NCBI GenBank assembly: GCA_009735695.1
Contig: SRSL01000005.1
Location: 62,001 to 126,000, forward strand
DNA from: Christiangramia bathymodioli
GTDB lineage: Bacteria; Bacteroidota; Bacteroidia; Flavobacteriales; Flavobacteriaceae
Length of the DNA: 64,000 nucleotides
Direction: 5' to 3'
Below, in pieces: positions 9,825 through 18,079 of the stretch. The notes beneath the pieces are model-generated. The model was not told where the DNA came from. It saw only the letters and a program-made list of their open reading frames with translations, and searched no databases. The position numbers and the translations under genes are program-made. The first letter of the stretch is position 1; each line of letters begins with the position of its first letter.

Positions 9825-10703
9825 ATGAAAACAAGCGTTGAAGAGGTAATAAAAGAACATGAGACCGCAGGAAATTACCTGGAGGTCGAAGGCGTTAAAA
9901 CCTTTTTTCTGGACCAGGGTTCGGGGGAAGTCGTTCTTTGCGTACACGGTGTCCCTACCTCCTCTTTTCTATACCGGAAAGTGATCAAAAATCTGGCCGA
10001 CCAGGGGTTTAGAGGAATCTGTATCGATCTTCCTGGGCTGGGGCTTTCAGATAGACCGGAACGTTTTGATTATCGCTTTTCCAATTTTGCAATATTTCTC
10101 GGAAAGGTTTTAGATAAACTGAATATTTCTAAATTTCACATGGTGGTTCATGATATTGGCGGACCAATTGGTTTCGCCCTGGCAGCAAATAACCTGGAAA
10201 GGATTCAGTCCCTCACCATTTTGAATACCATGGTGGATATTGCCAATTTCACCAAGCCCTTCGTCATGCGACCTTTCGAATACCGAATTCTTGGAGAACT
10301 GGAATTAAAATGTATTTCGCATCTTACCTGGCCGGTAATGTTCAGACTTATAGGAGTGGTGAATTCAGAGAAAATTTCTTCGGAAGAAATCAATGCGTAC
10401 GTAGATCTTTTAAAACGGAAAGACAAAGGAAAAGCTTTTCTGAAGATCATGCGAAATTTCGAACAATCTGAAGCCTTTCAGCAGTTATGTGATAAGGCTT
10501 TTAAAAATGTTGATTATCCAATGCAGGCTAAATGGGGAGAAAAAGATCCCGCGCTCGATATAAAAAAATATGGAGATTTGGTTTTAAAACATACCGACGT
10601 GGAAAAGATACATGGTCTAAACTCAAAGCACCTCTTACAGGAAGAGGTGCCTCAGGAAATTGCAGATCTTATCATTTCCCAGGCCCGGTCAACCAGGCCC
10701 TAA
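9825..10703 (+). CDS. Alpha/beta hydrolase with Asp nucleophile (haloalkane dehalogenase/epoxide hydrolase type)
   Basis: A 292-aa soluble alpha/beta hydrolase. The oxyanion-side motif is HGVPTSS, and the nucleophile elbow reads VVHDIGGPIG. The nucleophile position is therefore Asp rather than Ser, as in haloalkane dehalogenases and epoxide hydrolases. The strand motif WGEKDPALD supplies a candidate acid and the C-terminal SKHLLQEE the catalytic His. A cap-domain segment lies between (about residues 135-215). The substrate cannot be told from sequence; family members attack carbon-halogen or epoxide bonds. The gene has no signal peptide and converges on menB with 12 bp between stops. Confidence 0.8.
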   Translation: MKTSVEEVIKEHETAGNYLEVEGVKTFFLDQGSGEVVLCVHGVPTSSFLYRKVIKNLADQGFRGICIDLPGLGLSDRPERFDYRFSNFAIFLGKVLDKLNISKFHMVVHDIGGPIGFALAANNLERIQSLTILNTMVDIANFTKPFVMRPFEYRILGELELKCISHLTWPVMFRLIGVVNSEKISSEEINAYVDLLKRKDKGKAFLKIMRNFEQSEAFQQLCDKAFKNVDYPMQAKWGEKDPALDIKKYGDLVLKHTDVEKIHGLNSKHLLQEEVPQEIADLIISQARSTRP

Positions 10704-10715
10704 TAATTTAGTTCA

Positions 10716-11555
10716 TTAAGGAATCCATTTTTTGTCGAAATTCGGTTTACGTTTTTCCAGGAAGGCATCTCTTCCTTCCTTGGCCTCATCGGTCATATAC
10801 GCAAGTCTGGTCACTTCTCCGGCAAAAACCTGTTGGCCCACCATCCCGTCATCGGTCATGTTCATGGCGAACTTCAGCATTTTAATGGAAGTTGGTGATT
10901 TGGCCATGATCTCCTGCGCCCATTCATAAGCTGTGTCTTCCAGCTCATCATGAGGAATCACGGCGTTAACCATCCCCATTTCATAGGCTTCCTGGGCTGA
11001 GTAATTACGACCTAAAAAGAAGATTTCTCTTGCCTTCTTCTGGCCTACCATTTTTGCCAGGTAAGCTGACCCATAACCTGCGTCAAAACTGGTCACATCG
11101 GCATCGGTTTGTTTAAAGATGGCATGTTCCTTACTGGCCAGGGTGAGGTCACAAACCACGTGCAAACTGTGTCCACCTCCTACGGCCCATCCGGGAACCA
11201 CACATATAACCGCCTTAGGCATAAAACGGATGAGGCGCTGTACTTCAAGAATATTCAGCCTGTGGTAACCATCATCTCCAACATAGCCCTGGTGTCCCCT
11301 GGCCTTTTGATCACCACCACTGCAAAAAGCCCATTTTCCGTCTTTTGAAGAGGGTCCTTCTCCCGACAATAAAACGGCTCCAATGCTAGTATCTTCATTG
11401 GCATCATGAAAAGCCTGCAGCAGCTCTGAAGTTGTCTTTGGCCGGAAAGCATTGCGCACATCTGGCCTGTTAAACGCGATCCTGGCCACTCCATTGGCCT
11501 TTTTATAGGTGATATCTTCGAATTCCTTTACGGTCTTCCATTCGATCTTTGACAT
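10716..11555 (-). CDS. menB: 1,4-dihydroxy-2-naphthoyl-CoA synthase MenB
   Basis: MenB is a crotonase-fold enzyme that closes the second ring of menaquinone by converting o-succinylbenzoyl-CoA to 1,4-dihydroxy-2-naphthoyl-CoA. The 279-residue protein has the MenB hallmarks: ITYKKANGVARIAFNRP near the start, CSGGDQKARG, VVPGWAVGGGHSLHVVCDL, TDADVTSFDAGYGSAYLA with the MenB-specific Asp/Tyr segment, and a C-terminal RKPNFDKKWIP tail. It is the most downstream of the men genes in this window and is separated from menD by unrelated genes with their own terminators, so it is probably transcribed on its own. Confidence 0.95.
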   Translation of the reverse strand: MSKIEWKTVKEFEDITYKKANGVARIAFNRPDVRNAFRPKTTSELLQAFHDANEDTSIGAVLLSGEGPSSKDGKWAFCSGGDQKARGHQGYVGDDGYHRLNILEVQRLIRFMPKAVICVVPGWAVGGGHSLHVVCDLTLASKEHAIFKQTDADVTSFDAGYGSAYLAKMVGQKKAREIFFLGRNYSAQEAYEMGMVNAVIPHDELEDTAYEWAQEIMAKSPTSIKMLKFAMNMTDDGMVGQQVFAGEVTRLAYMTDEAKEGRDAFLEKRKPNFDKKWIP

Positions 11556-11606
11556 GATATAAATTTTAAGGTAAAAATAGCCTTTTCGTTTCAGTATAAA
11601 AAGCCA

Positions 11607-11635
11607 TAAAAAAAGCCTCCTGATTTCAGAAGGCT
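11607..11635 (-). terminator. Rho-independent terminator of the DUF2059 gene
   Basis: Read leftward, arms 11635-11626 and 11623-11614 (AGCCT/AGGCT with an inner CTGA/TCAG) are followed by seven Ts (11613-11607 as As on the + strand). It separates the DUF2059 gene from menB. Confidence 0.8.
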
Positions 11636-11658
11636 ATTAAAAATGCTTTTTGAATTTC

Positions 11659-12063
11659 CTAGTTCGTGTACTTCATGATAAGTGGCTGAAGTTCCTGACC
11701 CCATGCCTGACCTATTTCCATAACATTTTTAGTAAGTTCTGGAGTGGTCGCTACCATTTTTTCTCCTACCGGAGTATCATAAAAGGCCAGGATTTGATCC
11801 AGTTCCTCTTCGCTGAAATTATCGGTGTAGACAGTTGCCAGTTTTTTGTAAAGCTCTCCAGTACTCGCCTTCAATTCTTTTTTAAAAGCCTCCTGGTTTG
11901 CTTCTGGAACCATATTTACCAAAGGTTCGGTCATAATATCGAATTGCTGACCAGAGGTCATTTCAATAAGTTTGATGGCTTTAGCCTGTTTGGTATTGGT
12001 TTCCTGGGCCTGAACACCGAAAGAGATCACGGCAACGAACAGAAAAAATAATGTCTTTTTCAT
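11659..12063 (-). CDS. Secreted DUF2059-domain protein
   Basis: A 134-aa exported protein with signal peptide MKKTLFFLFVAVISFGVQAQ. The mature part is helical and fits DUF2059: it opens with AIKLIEMTSG, continues with a four-helix pattern and contains YTDNFSEEELDQILAFYDTP followed by VGEKMV, the most conserved segment of the family. Function of DUF2059 is not established; members are periplasmic. The gene is closed by its own terminator upstream of menB. Confidence 0.85.
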   Translation of the reverse strand: MKKTLFFLFVAVISFGVQAQETNTKQAKAIKLIEMTSGQQFDIMTEPLVNMVPEANQEAFKKELKASTGELYKKLATVYTDNFSEEELDQILAFYDTPVGEKMVATTPELTKNVMEIGQAWGQELQPLIMKYTN

Positions 12064-12201
12064 AAGATTGTTTTGTATTGAATAAAATTAATGACGAAAA
12101 TAACCCTTTCAGCTAAAAAATCGGCTTTAATAAAATTAATTTTATCCTTAATTTTGTTATCTATTTGCATCATTTTTGATCGAGCTAGTAAAAATTGAAC
12201 C

Positions 12202-12651
12202 ATGAAATTCAGAATTCTATTCAGTATCTTATTTGTTAGTCTGGGCGTGAATGCTCAGGAATACTGGGATCGTGAGGATTTTGAGATCAGCAATCGCGGA
12301 ATCGAGAACAGCTGGAAAGAAATAGGTTTCACCTGGCAAACCGAATCGAAATTTAATTTACCAGATGGTAGCTTCCTTCATTTAAAGGAATATGACCCCG
12401 GGCAGCAAATCGATATGGTCGCAATAATAGACCAGACGAATCGGTCTAAGATCCAGCGCAAAGTGGAATTAGGTTCTCCACTGCCCTACGCCAAAAAGGA
12501 AAAGAAATTCATGGAGATAAGCCTGGACCCCAGGTTAAGGGATCAGAATGACATCTTTAATAATCCTTACTACGCAAATCCTTTTCTGAACAATTATAAC
12601 TACCGCGGCTTCGGAATGCAACAACGCTATTACACCCGTTTCGATTACTGA
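12202..12651 (+). CDS. Small secreted protein of unknown function
   Basis: A 149-aa protein with a signal peptide (MKFRILFSILFVSLGVNAQ). The mature part holds a compact segment with several Trp/Phe residues (SWKEIGFTWQTESKF) and ends in an Asn/Tyr-rich low-complexity tail (repeated N-P-Y, N-N-Y-N, RYYTRFDY). I do not recognise a family. The last 7 bp overlap the end of the convergent CvfB gene, so both genes share their 3' ends. Codon use looks like its neighbours. Confidence 0.7.
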   Translation: MKFRILFSILFVSLGVNAQEYWDREDFEISNRGIENSWKEIGFTWQTESKFNLPDGSFLHLKEYDPGQQIDMVAIIDQTNRSKIQRKVELGSPLPYAKKEKKFMEISLDPRLRDQNDIFNNPYYANPFLNNYNYRGFGMQQRYYTRFDY

Positions 12652-13481
12652 TCCTTCAGGTGTATCCCATCTTCTTTGATCTCGATCATTCGCTGCTTAT
12701 ATAAACTTCCTGCAGCTCTCTTGAAGCTTTTCTTGCTCATTTGTAACCTTGCCTGAATTTCCTGCGGATCAGATTTATCTGAAAGATCTAGAAATCCTCC
12801 CGCATCCTTCAGCCTATCCAGCACCTTTTGAGCATTAGGCTCGATGCTTCGGTATCCCGGCCGCTGAAGTACCACATCAATTTTATTGTCTTTCCGGATC
12901 TTTTTGATCCATCCTTTTACCCGATCGCCTTCTTTTATCGATTTGAAAACTTCATCTTCATACATCAAACCAAGGTGCAGGCCATTAATAATGACGTTGT
13001 AACCCAATTCTGTTTTGTTGCTAATTATGAGTTCTACCTCTTCAAAAGGTTCTACCGTTAGCGTGGAATTATCTAAAAAGGCATGAACTTTTGAGGAAGC
13101 AGCCAGTCTTTCGGTTTCCAGATCCAGATAACAAAAAACGAGATAATTTTCCCCTTTCTGCATTGGAACCACCTGCTCTTTAAATGGAACAAAAAGGTGT
13201 TTTTCAAGCCCCCAGTCCAGGAAGGCTCCGTATTTATTCACGTCTACGCATTGCAGAGTGCCAAATTCATCCAACTTGATCTTAGGTTCCAGCGTGGTGG
13301 CCACCGGTCGCTCTTCGTGATCCAGATATACAAAAACCCTGATCATCTCTTCAGGTTTCCAGTTTTCGGGAACGTATTTATTAGGTAGGAGTACCTCGTC
13401 GCCTTCCTGGTTTTCGAGATAAACCCCAAAGTCGGTTGAGCGTCTGATAATAAGTTCGTGAAAATCTCCTAGCTGGATCAT
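12645..13481 (-). CDS. CvfB-family S1-like RNA-binding protein
   Basis: A 278-aa protein of the CvfB/YitL family, which has three S1-like OB folds plus a C-terminal winged helix and binds RNA. Evidence: the N-terminal repeat-like segments RRSTDFGVYLENQEGDE, VDVNKYGAFLDWGLEKHLFV and GDRVKGWIKKIRKDNKIDVV, and the C-terminal helix-turn-helix-like LQMSKKSFKRAAGSLYKQ. In Gram-positives CvfB affects expression of virulence factors; its role in Bacteroidota is not known. A TATCTTTG box lies just upstream of the gene. It lies between menB and menD without obvious functional connection. Confidence 0.85.
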   Translation of the reverse strand: MIQLGDFHELIIRRSTDFGVYLENQEGDEVLLPNKYVPENWKPEEMIRVFVYLDHEERPVATTLEPKIKLDEFGTLQCVDVNKYGAFLDWGLEKHLFVPFKEQVVPMQKGENYLVFCYLDLETERLAASSKVHAFLDNSTLTVEPFEEVELIISNKTELGYNVIINGLHLGLMYEDEVFKSIKEGDRVKGWIKKIRKDNKIDVVLQRPGYRSIEPNAQKVLDRLKDAGGFLDLSDKSDPQEIQARLQMSKKSFKRAAGSLYKQRMIEIKEDGIHLKDQ

Positions 13482-13500
13482 AATTTTAAAATTAAGTGCA

Positions 13501-13508
13501 CAAAGATA
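13501..13508 (-). promoter_or_regulatory. Candidate -7 box (TATCTTTG) for the CvfB gene
   Basis: On the minus strand the bases read TATCTTTG, a match to TAnnTTTG, 19 bp before the start codon. No good -33 element is visible because the neighbouring terminator occupies that space. Confidence 0.45.
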
Positions 13509-13523
13509 ATCTTAATCATATAG

Positions 13524-13561
13524 AAAAAGATCCGATTACAGGAATATCCCGTAAACGGATC
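13524..13561 (-). terminator. Terminator of the DUF2853 gene
   Basis: GATCCG at 13529-13534 and CGGATC at 13556-13561 close an imperfect stem with a flanking T-run on each strand. Leftward it ends the DUF2853 transcript. It is symmetrical enough to work in both directions. Confidence 0.8.
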
Positions 13562-13582
13562 TTTTTACATGGAAACAAATTT

Positions 13583-13927
13583 TTATTTGAACTGGCTTTC
13601 CTTGCCAAAATGTTTGGTAAGCAAGTAGTAGATCACCACGCGATACTTGTTTCGGTTTGATTTACCATATTTTTCCAGAACCTGATTTACGGCTTCATTT
13701 GCCTTGCTTTCATCGGTAATCCCGAGTTTCTTCATCACGAAGTTCTTCTTTACGGTTTCTACTTCAGATTCACTGGAACTGGAAACCGTCTCGGCATCAG
13801 AATTATAGATACTAGGCCCCATGGATTCTGCGATCTTCCTTAAAAGATCTACATCTGGACTGCTTTCGCCTACTTTCGATTTTAGGTCGTCCAGATACTT
13901 ACCTACTTTTTCATCAAGTTTGCTCAT
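13583..13927 (-). CDS. DUF2853-family protein
   Basis: A 114-aa cytoplasmic protein matching the short DUF2853 family: N-terminal helix MSKLDEKVGKYLDDLKSK, a Ser/Glu-rich linker (SSSSESEVETVKK), and a C-terminal helical part with KYRVVIYYLLTKHFGK. Function is unknown. On the leftward strand an AACATTTG near-box lies at 13973-13980 between menD and this gene, so it may have its own promoter, and it has its own terminator. It is inserted between menD and menB without an evident link to menaquinone. Confidence 0.82.
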   Translation of the reverse strand: MSKLDEKVGKYLDDLKSKVGESSPDVDLLRKIAESMGPSIYNSDAETVSSSSESEVETVKKNFVMKKLGITDESKANEAVNQVLEKYGKSNRNKYRVVIYYLLTKHFGKESQFK

Positions 13928-13991
13928 AATATTACATTTTAGTTGATCGAGAATATAGCCAAAATGTTTCTGAACAAATGTTAGCCTAAAC

Positions 13992-15725
13992 TTAAGATTT
14001 CATAAAATTAAAGTATTCCAGCAGCACTTCGTCATTGACCTTTCGAGGAGTAAAAATTTCAAGCAGACGTGGTTTTTCAGAGGCATCAAAGAAATCTTTA
14101 AGGTTCTCCTTCACTTCAACTTCGTTGCTGGCCTTTCGATATTCGAAGTCATACAGGTCACAAAGCGGTTTTGCCTTCAGGTCGTGAATAGTTTCAAAAT
14201 AGGTGTCAAAATTTTCTGAATTCTTTTTCCCCGGAAGTATCCTGAAAATACCGCCACCATTATTGTTCAGGACGATGATCCTGAAATTTGAGGGAATATA
14301 ATTATTCCAAAGCGCATTGCTGTCGTAGAAAAAACTAAGGTCCCCGCTGATCATCAACACGGGATCGCTTGAAACCGCCGCCGCACCTACTGCGGTAGAA
14401 GTACTGCCATCGATACCACTGGTTCCGCGATTACAATAGATCTTAAGTTCGGGATACCACTGAAATAATTGTGCATACCTGATTACCGAACTGTTCCCGA
14501 AATGAACGATGGCCTCTTTCGGCACCACCGGCACCACCTGTTGCATGGCTTTCAGATCTGAATACGGGATCTCGGCCATATATTCTTCATGCCGCTTTTG
14601 CCTTCTGGATCGCACTTCTTTCCAGTAATCACCGTAATCACCTTCAGAATTTTCAGTAAGCGGAAGAAAAGCCCGGAAAAAATCGTTCACTTCCGTTTCG
14701 AAATGTTTATTGAGACAGAAAAAGGTATTGTAGGCTTTTTTGGGATCTACATGCCAGTGATGGGCAGGATTGTACTTTCTAAGGAAGGCCTTGACCTTTT
14801 TGGATACGATCATTCCACCGAAGGTGAGCAGAATATCAGGCTTCAACATCTGGAACAGTTCTTCCCTGTTCTCATCCTTTTCAATTGGACCAATAATGGT
14901 ATCGATACGGGTAAAGAATTCCTCCTGGTGCATGTTGGAGGTGGTTTCAGTAAAAACGATGGTCCCGGGATCGCGGGCCAGTTTATCCAGAAATTGCTGC
15001 TCAACCGCATCGGGCTGGGCAACCCCAACGATCACCATTTTCCTTTTTGCCTTATTCCAGACATCGGCATAAGCCTTCAACTGATTTTCGGAATAATGCT
15101 TTTCTCTTAATTCTGGCAGGATTTGCAGCGGAGAAACTTCAATATCCTCAACCGTATCGTATAAAGGCTCATAAAAAGGAACATTTATATGTACCGGGCC
15201 GCTGCCTTCAATGGCCTTATTGAGAGCAAGATTAATCTCCCGTTCGTTATGTTTTTGCGCCTCGAATTGCTTCTGCTGAAGTTTCGGGTCTATAGCTTTA
15301 TCTTCCAGAACCAGTTCAGAATATAAATTGGCAGAATACAGGATATGATTCTGAAAAACATTCTTCTGGCGAATGGTTTGCCCATCCCCAATGTCTATAC
15401 GTTCAACAGGCCTGTCGGCAGAAATGACCACCAACGGAATATCGCTGTAAAAAGCCTCTGCAATCGCCGGATAGTAATTAAGCAAGGCTGAACCCGAAGT
15501 ACACACCAAAGCAACTGGCTTTTTCAACTGCTGGGCCATTCCGAGGGCGAAAAAGGCAGCGCATCTCTCGTCAACGATGCTATAGGCATTAATCTCATCA
15601 TGATGAGTAAAGCCAATGGTGAGCGGGGCATTACGGGAGCCCGGAGAAATTACCACATTTTTAATATCCTTGGCGACACAAAGGGCCACCACAGAACGAG
15701 CGACAGGAATCTTGGAATATTTCAT
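13992..15725 (-). CDS. menD: MenD, SEPHCHC synthase
   Basis: MenD is the thiamine-diphosphate enzyme that joins isochorismate and 2-oxoglutarate to give SEPHCHC, the committed step to menaquinone. Length 577 aa is typical. Seen motifs: SPGSRNAPLTIGF near residue 27, VCTSGSALLNYYPAIAEA (thiamine pyrimidine binding), RGTSGIDGSTSTAVG, GDLSFFYDSNALW and NNNGGGIFRILPG. It lies 50 bp downstream of the menF-like gene and is transcribed with it. Confidence 0.96.
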   Translation of the reverse strand: MKYSKIPVARSVVALCVAKDIKNVVISPGSRNAPLTIGFTHHDEINAYSIVDERCAAFFALGMAQQLKKPVALVCTSGSALLNYYPAIAEAFYSDIPLVVISADRPVERIDIGDGQTIRQKNVFQNHILYSANLYSELVLEDKAIDPKLQQKQFEAQKHNEREINLALNKAIEGSGPVHINVPFYEPLYDTVEDIEVSPLQILPELREKHYSENQLKAYADVWNKAKRKMVIVGVAQPDAVEQQFLDKLARDPGTIVFTETTSNMHQEEFFTRIDTIIGPIEKDENREELFQMLKPDILLTFGGMIVSKKVKAFLRKYNPAHHWHVDPKKAYNTFFCLNKHFETEVNDFFRAFLPLTENSEGDYGDYWKEVRSRRQKRHEEYMAEIPYSDLKAMQQVVPVVPKEAIVHFGNSSVIRYAQLFQWYPELKIYCNRGTSGIDGSTSTAVGAAAVSSDPVLMISGDLSFFYDSNALWNNYIPSNFRIIVLNNNGGGIFRILPGKKNSENFDTYFETIHDLKAKPLCDLYDFEYRKASNEVEVKENLKDFFDASEKPRLLEIFTPRKVNDEVLLEYFNFMKS

Positions 15726-15775
15726 AGATGCCCAAAATTACAATTTACAGCGTATTTGCCGGAAGCTTTTTGAGC

Positions 15776-16927
15776 TTATTTAACAAGCACCGCTTTCATG
15801 GTCTGCGATTTATTCACGGTCTCCATCCATTCATCGGCAGCATTGGAATCTTTGGTAATTCCGCCGCCAATATAAATCCTGGCCTGGCCTTCCCTGAGTT
15901 TCATACATCGCAGGTTTACGAATAGTTCGGTTTTTTTGGAAATGGCTGAAAATTGCCTGTTTTCCTGGTTTCTCCTGTTACCGCTACGGTGAGTCGTCGA
16001 TTTCATATTCAGTTCTCCCAGGTAACCAGAATAGTATTCCCGCTCATGCCCTTCATTCTTTAAAATGAACTGAAGCGCTTGCTGTTTGGGCATTCCGCAA
16101 ACAGCGGGTGTTGGATGCAGGCTTGAGATCACTTCGCCCAGATCTTCTGCATCATTCATTTTCCCGGAAATATCGGTTCGAATATGCAGCAGGCTGCCGG
16201 CTCTTGAAGAATATGGCTCAGAAACTTCCAGGTCTGCTACACCTTTTAAGCTCTTCAGGGATTCCACGATATAATCGGTAACGAAAGCCTGTTCCTCGAC
16301 CTCTTTCTGACCCCATTCCACGTTTTCTTCACCCTTGTAAAGCTGGGTCCCGGCCAGGGCCATCGTATGGAATTTATTTCGCTCCGATCTTAGCAAGGTT
16401 TCAGGAGTCGCACCTAGCCAGGTACCGGTTTCGGGATGAGACCATAAATAAACGAAAGCTTCGGAATATTTATTCAGCAATTTTTTAAAGATCCTGAGTG
16501 GATCCGGGTCATGCACCTGTACTTTTTCCGATCTTGCCAGCACCACCTTCTGAAACTCGCCTGCTTTAATTCGATCAATACCTTTTTGCACCAGTTTTTC
16601 ATGAACTTTCTGGTCTTCTTCCATCAGCTCAAAATCGGTTGGGAGCGGGAAGGATTCGAAAAGCTCACTATCGATATCTTCCGCATCCTTATTGTCAAAT
16701 TCCAGGAATTCAGATCCTTCCGAAGGAATAATATAAGCCGCTTCATCTGCCTTAAAAGGCGCGAATACGAATCCGCTTTCATTGAAATCTTTTAATTGAT
16801 GAGTTTTATTATCATTTTGAAGAATAGCCTTTACCAGGTGATCCCCTGGTCTGGAATAGGCCACAACCGCTTTTCTGGCTTTAAGCTGCTCACTTATTTT
16901 ATTATAGAATTCAGCTTCCTGTATCAT
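15776..16927 (-). CDS. menF: Isochorismate synthase
   Basis: A chorismate-binding enzyme of 383 aa that converts chorismate to isochorismate for menaquinone. Motifs of the isochorismate synthase family: KVVLARSEKVQV, LGATPETLL, MALAGTQ, SSLHPTPAVCGMPKQQAL and EREYYSGYLGELNM. The C-terminal ARIYIGGGITKDSNAADEW carries the Mg2+/chorismate residues. An isochorismate synthase for siderophores is possible in principle, but the placement upstream of menD, with a thioesterase overlapping its start by 4 bp, points to MenF. Confidence 0.93.
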   Translation of the reverse strand: MIQEAEFYNKISEQLKARKAVVAYSRPGDHLVKAILQNDNKTHQLKDFNESGFVFAPFKADEAAYIIPSEGSEFLEFDNKDAEDIDSELFESFPLPTDFELMEEDQKVHEKLVQKGIDRIKAGEFQKVVLARSEKVQVHDPDPLRIFKKLLNKYSEAFVYLWSHPETGTWLGATPETLLRSERNKFHTMALAGTQLYKGEENVEWGQKEVEEQAFVTDYIVESLKSLKGVADLEVSEPYSSRAGSLLHIRTDISGKMNDAEDLGEVISSLHPTPAVCGMPKQQALQFILKNEGHEREYYSGYLGELNMKSTTHRSGNRRNQENRQFSAISKKTELFVNLRCMKLREGQARIYIGGGITKDSNAADEWMETVNKSQTMKAVLVK

Positions 16928-17346
16928 CTCTTATCTTTTGGCAGCGAGATAGTTGTTAATTTCACGATTGAAATCAGGTTAGCGGCCTCATCGGTGATTC
17001 TGATCTCAAAAAGCTGGGTGGTTCTTCCCTTATGAATAAAGGTGGCTTTGGCAAATACCCACCCTTCTTTAATGCTCTTTAGATGATTCGCAGAGATCTC
17101 TATTCCTCTCACAAAGAAATTTTCGCTATCCAGGAATGCATAACTAGCCATGCTACCCACACTTTCCGCCAGGGCCACGCTGGCTCCCCCATGCAGAACC
17201 CCGTCTGGTTGATGCACCCTGGAGTTTACCGGCATGCGGGCTATTAAATAATCCTCTCCAATTTCGGTGAATTCAATTTCCAGCGTTTCCATAAGGGTAT
17301 TTTTACACACCTTCCTGGAAAGCTCGAGCATCTCATCTTTCGTCAT
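16924..17346 (-). CDS. Hotdog-fold thioesterase, candidate 1,4-dihydroxy-2-naphthoyl-CoA hydrolase
   Basis: A 140-aa PaaI/4HBT-type hotdog thioesterase. The signature QPDGVLHGGASVALAESVGS carries the Asp/His-Gly-Gly-Glu active-site pattern typical of MenI and related acyl-CoA thioesterases. Its stop overlaps the start of menF by 4 bp, so it is translationally linked to menF and menD. The missing menaquinone step between MenB and MenA is hydrolysis of DHNA-CoA, which this gene could supply. Broad-specificity PaaI-like activity cannot be excluded from sequence. Confidence 0.8.
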   Translation of the reverse strand: MTKDEMLELSRKVCKNTLMETLEIEFTEIGEDYLIARMPVNSRVHQPDGVLHGGASVALAESVGSMASYAFLDSENFFVRGIEISANHLKSIKEGWVFAKATFIHKGRTTQLFEIRITDEAANLISIVKLTTISLPKDKR

Positions 17347-17393
17347 TTTATAAATGATTGGTTACTTTGTAAAAGTACGAAACCCGAAACAAC

Positions 17394-18032
17394 ATGCATA
17401 AAGAGAATACGCTTTATTATACGATTTCAAATACCTATTCATCCTTAAACAAAAGAACCGCGAATACCAAAAATATCTGGCTGACCTTTCACGGTATTGG
17501 ATACCTGAGCCGGTACTTTCTGAAATATTTTAAACACCTGGATTCCGAAGAGAATTATGTCATCGCCCCACAGGCCCAGTCAAAATATTACCTTAACGGT
17601 GAATACCGCCATGTTGGAGCCTCCTGGCTCACCCGGGAAAACCTGGAACAGGAAATAGAAAATATGTTGAATTACCTCGATGTCGTATTTGAAGCTGAAA
17701 ATTTATCTGAAGTAGAAAATCTGTATATTTTCGGGTATTCCCAGGGAGTTTCAGTGGCTACCCGCTTCGTGGCAAGGCGAAAAATCAAGTGCGGTAAGCT
17801 TATCCTTCATTCGGGCAAAATTCCGCAGGAGCATACAACAGATGATTTTGAACATCTTTCAGAATCTGAAATCAAATTCATTTACGGTACTGAAGATGAA
17901 TACCTGGATTCCGAAACCTTTAAAACCGAAGAAAAACGCCTTCATAAACTTTTTCCCAAAAACCTGGAGATCCTACCTTTTGATGGCGGTCATGAAGTGA
18001 ACCGGGATATCATCACCGATATCGCCAAATAA
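17394..18032 (+). CDS. Serine alpha/beta hydrolase (esterase-like)
   Basis: A 212-aa cytoplasmic alpha/beta hydrolase. The oxyanion segment LTFHGIGYLSRYF precedes the nucleophile elbow IFGYSQGVSVATRF (Ser in G-Y-S-Q-G). Candidate Asp is in GTEDEYL and candidate His in GGHEVN close to the C-terminus. The size and layout match the phospholipase/carboxylesterase-like hydrolases found beside men genes in some Bacteroidota, but the substrate is not evident. It is divergent from the thioesterase-menF-menD unit with only 47 bp between start codons, and it ends at a strong terminator. Confidence 0.75.
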   Translation: MHKENTLYYTISNTYSSLNKRTANTKNIWLTFHGIGYLSRYFLKYFKHLDSEENYVIAPQAQSKYYLNGEYRHVGASWLTRENLEQEIENMLNYLDVVFEAENLSEVENLYIFGYSQGVSVATRFVARRKIKCGKLILHSGKIPQEHTTDDFEHLSESEIKFIYGTEDEYLDSETFKTEEKRLHKLFPKNLEILPFDGGHEVNRDIITDIAK

Positions 18033-18059
18033 AAAAGCGCGACCCAGGGTCGCGCTTTT
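18033..18059. terminator. Bidirectional rho-independent terminator
   Basis: A 13-bp near-perfect stem (AAAAGCGCGACCC and its complement around a single A) lies between the convergent stops of the hydrolase (18032) and the amidohydrolase operon (18080). It carries an A-run on one side and a T-run on the other. Confidence 0.93.
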
Positions 18060-18079
18060 CAATTCTCAAATTTAGGATC

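Noticed and set aside
14589-15110. A 173-codon open frame opposite menD
   Set aside because: Antisense shadow of menD; menD motifs are intact across the region.
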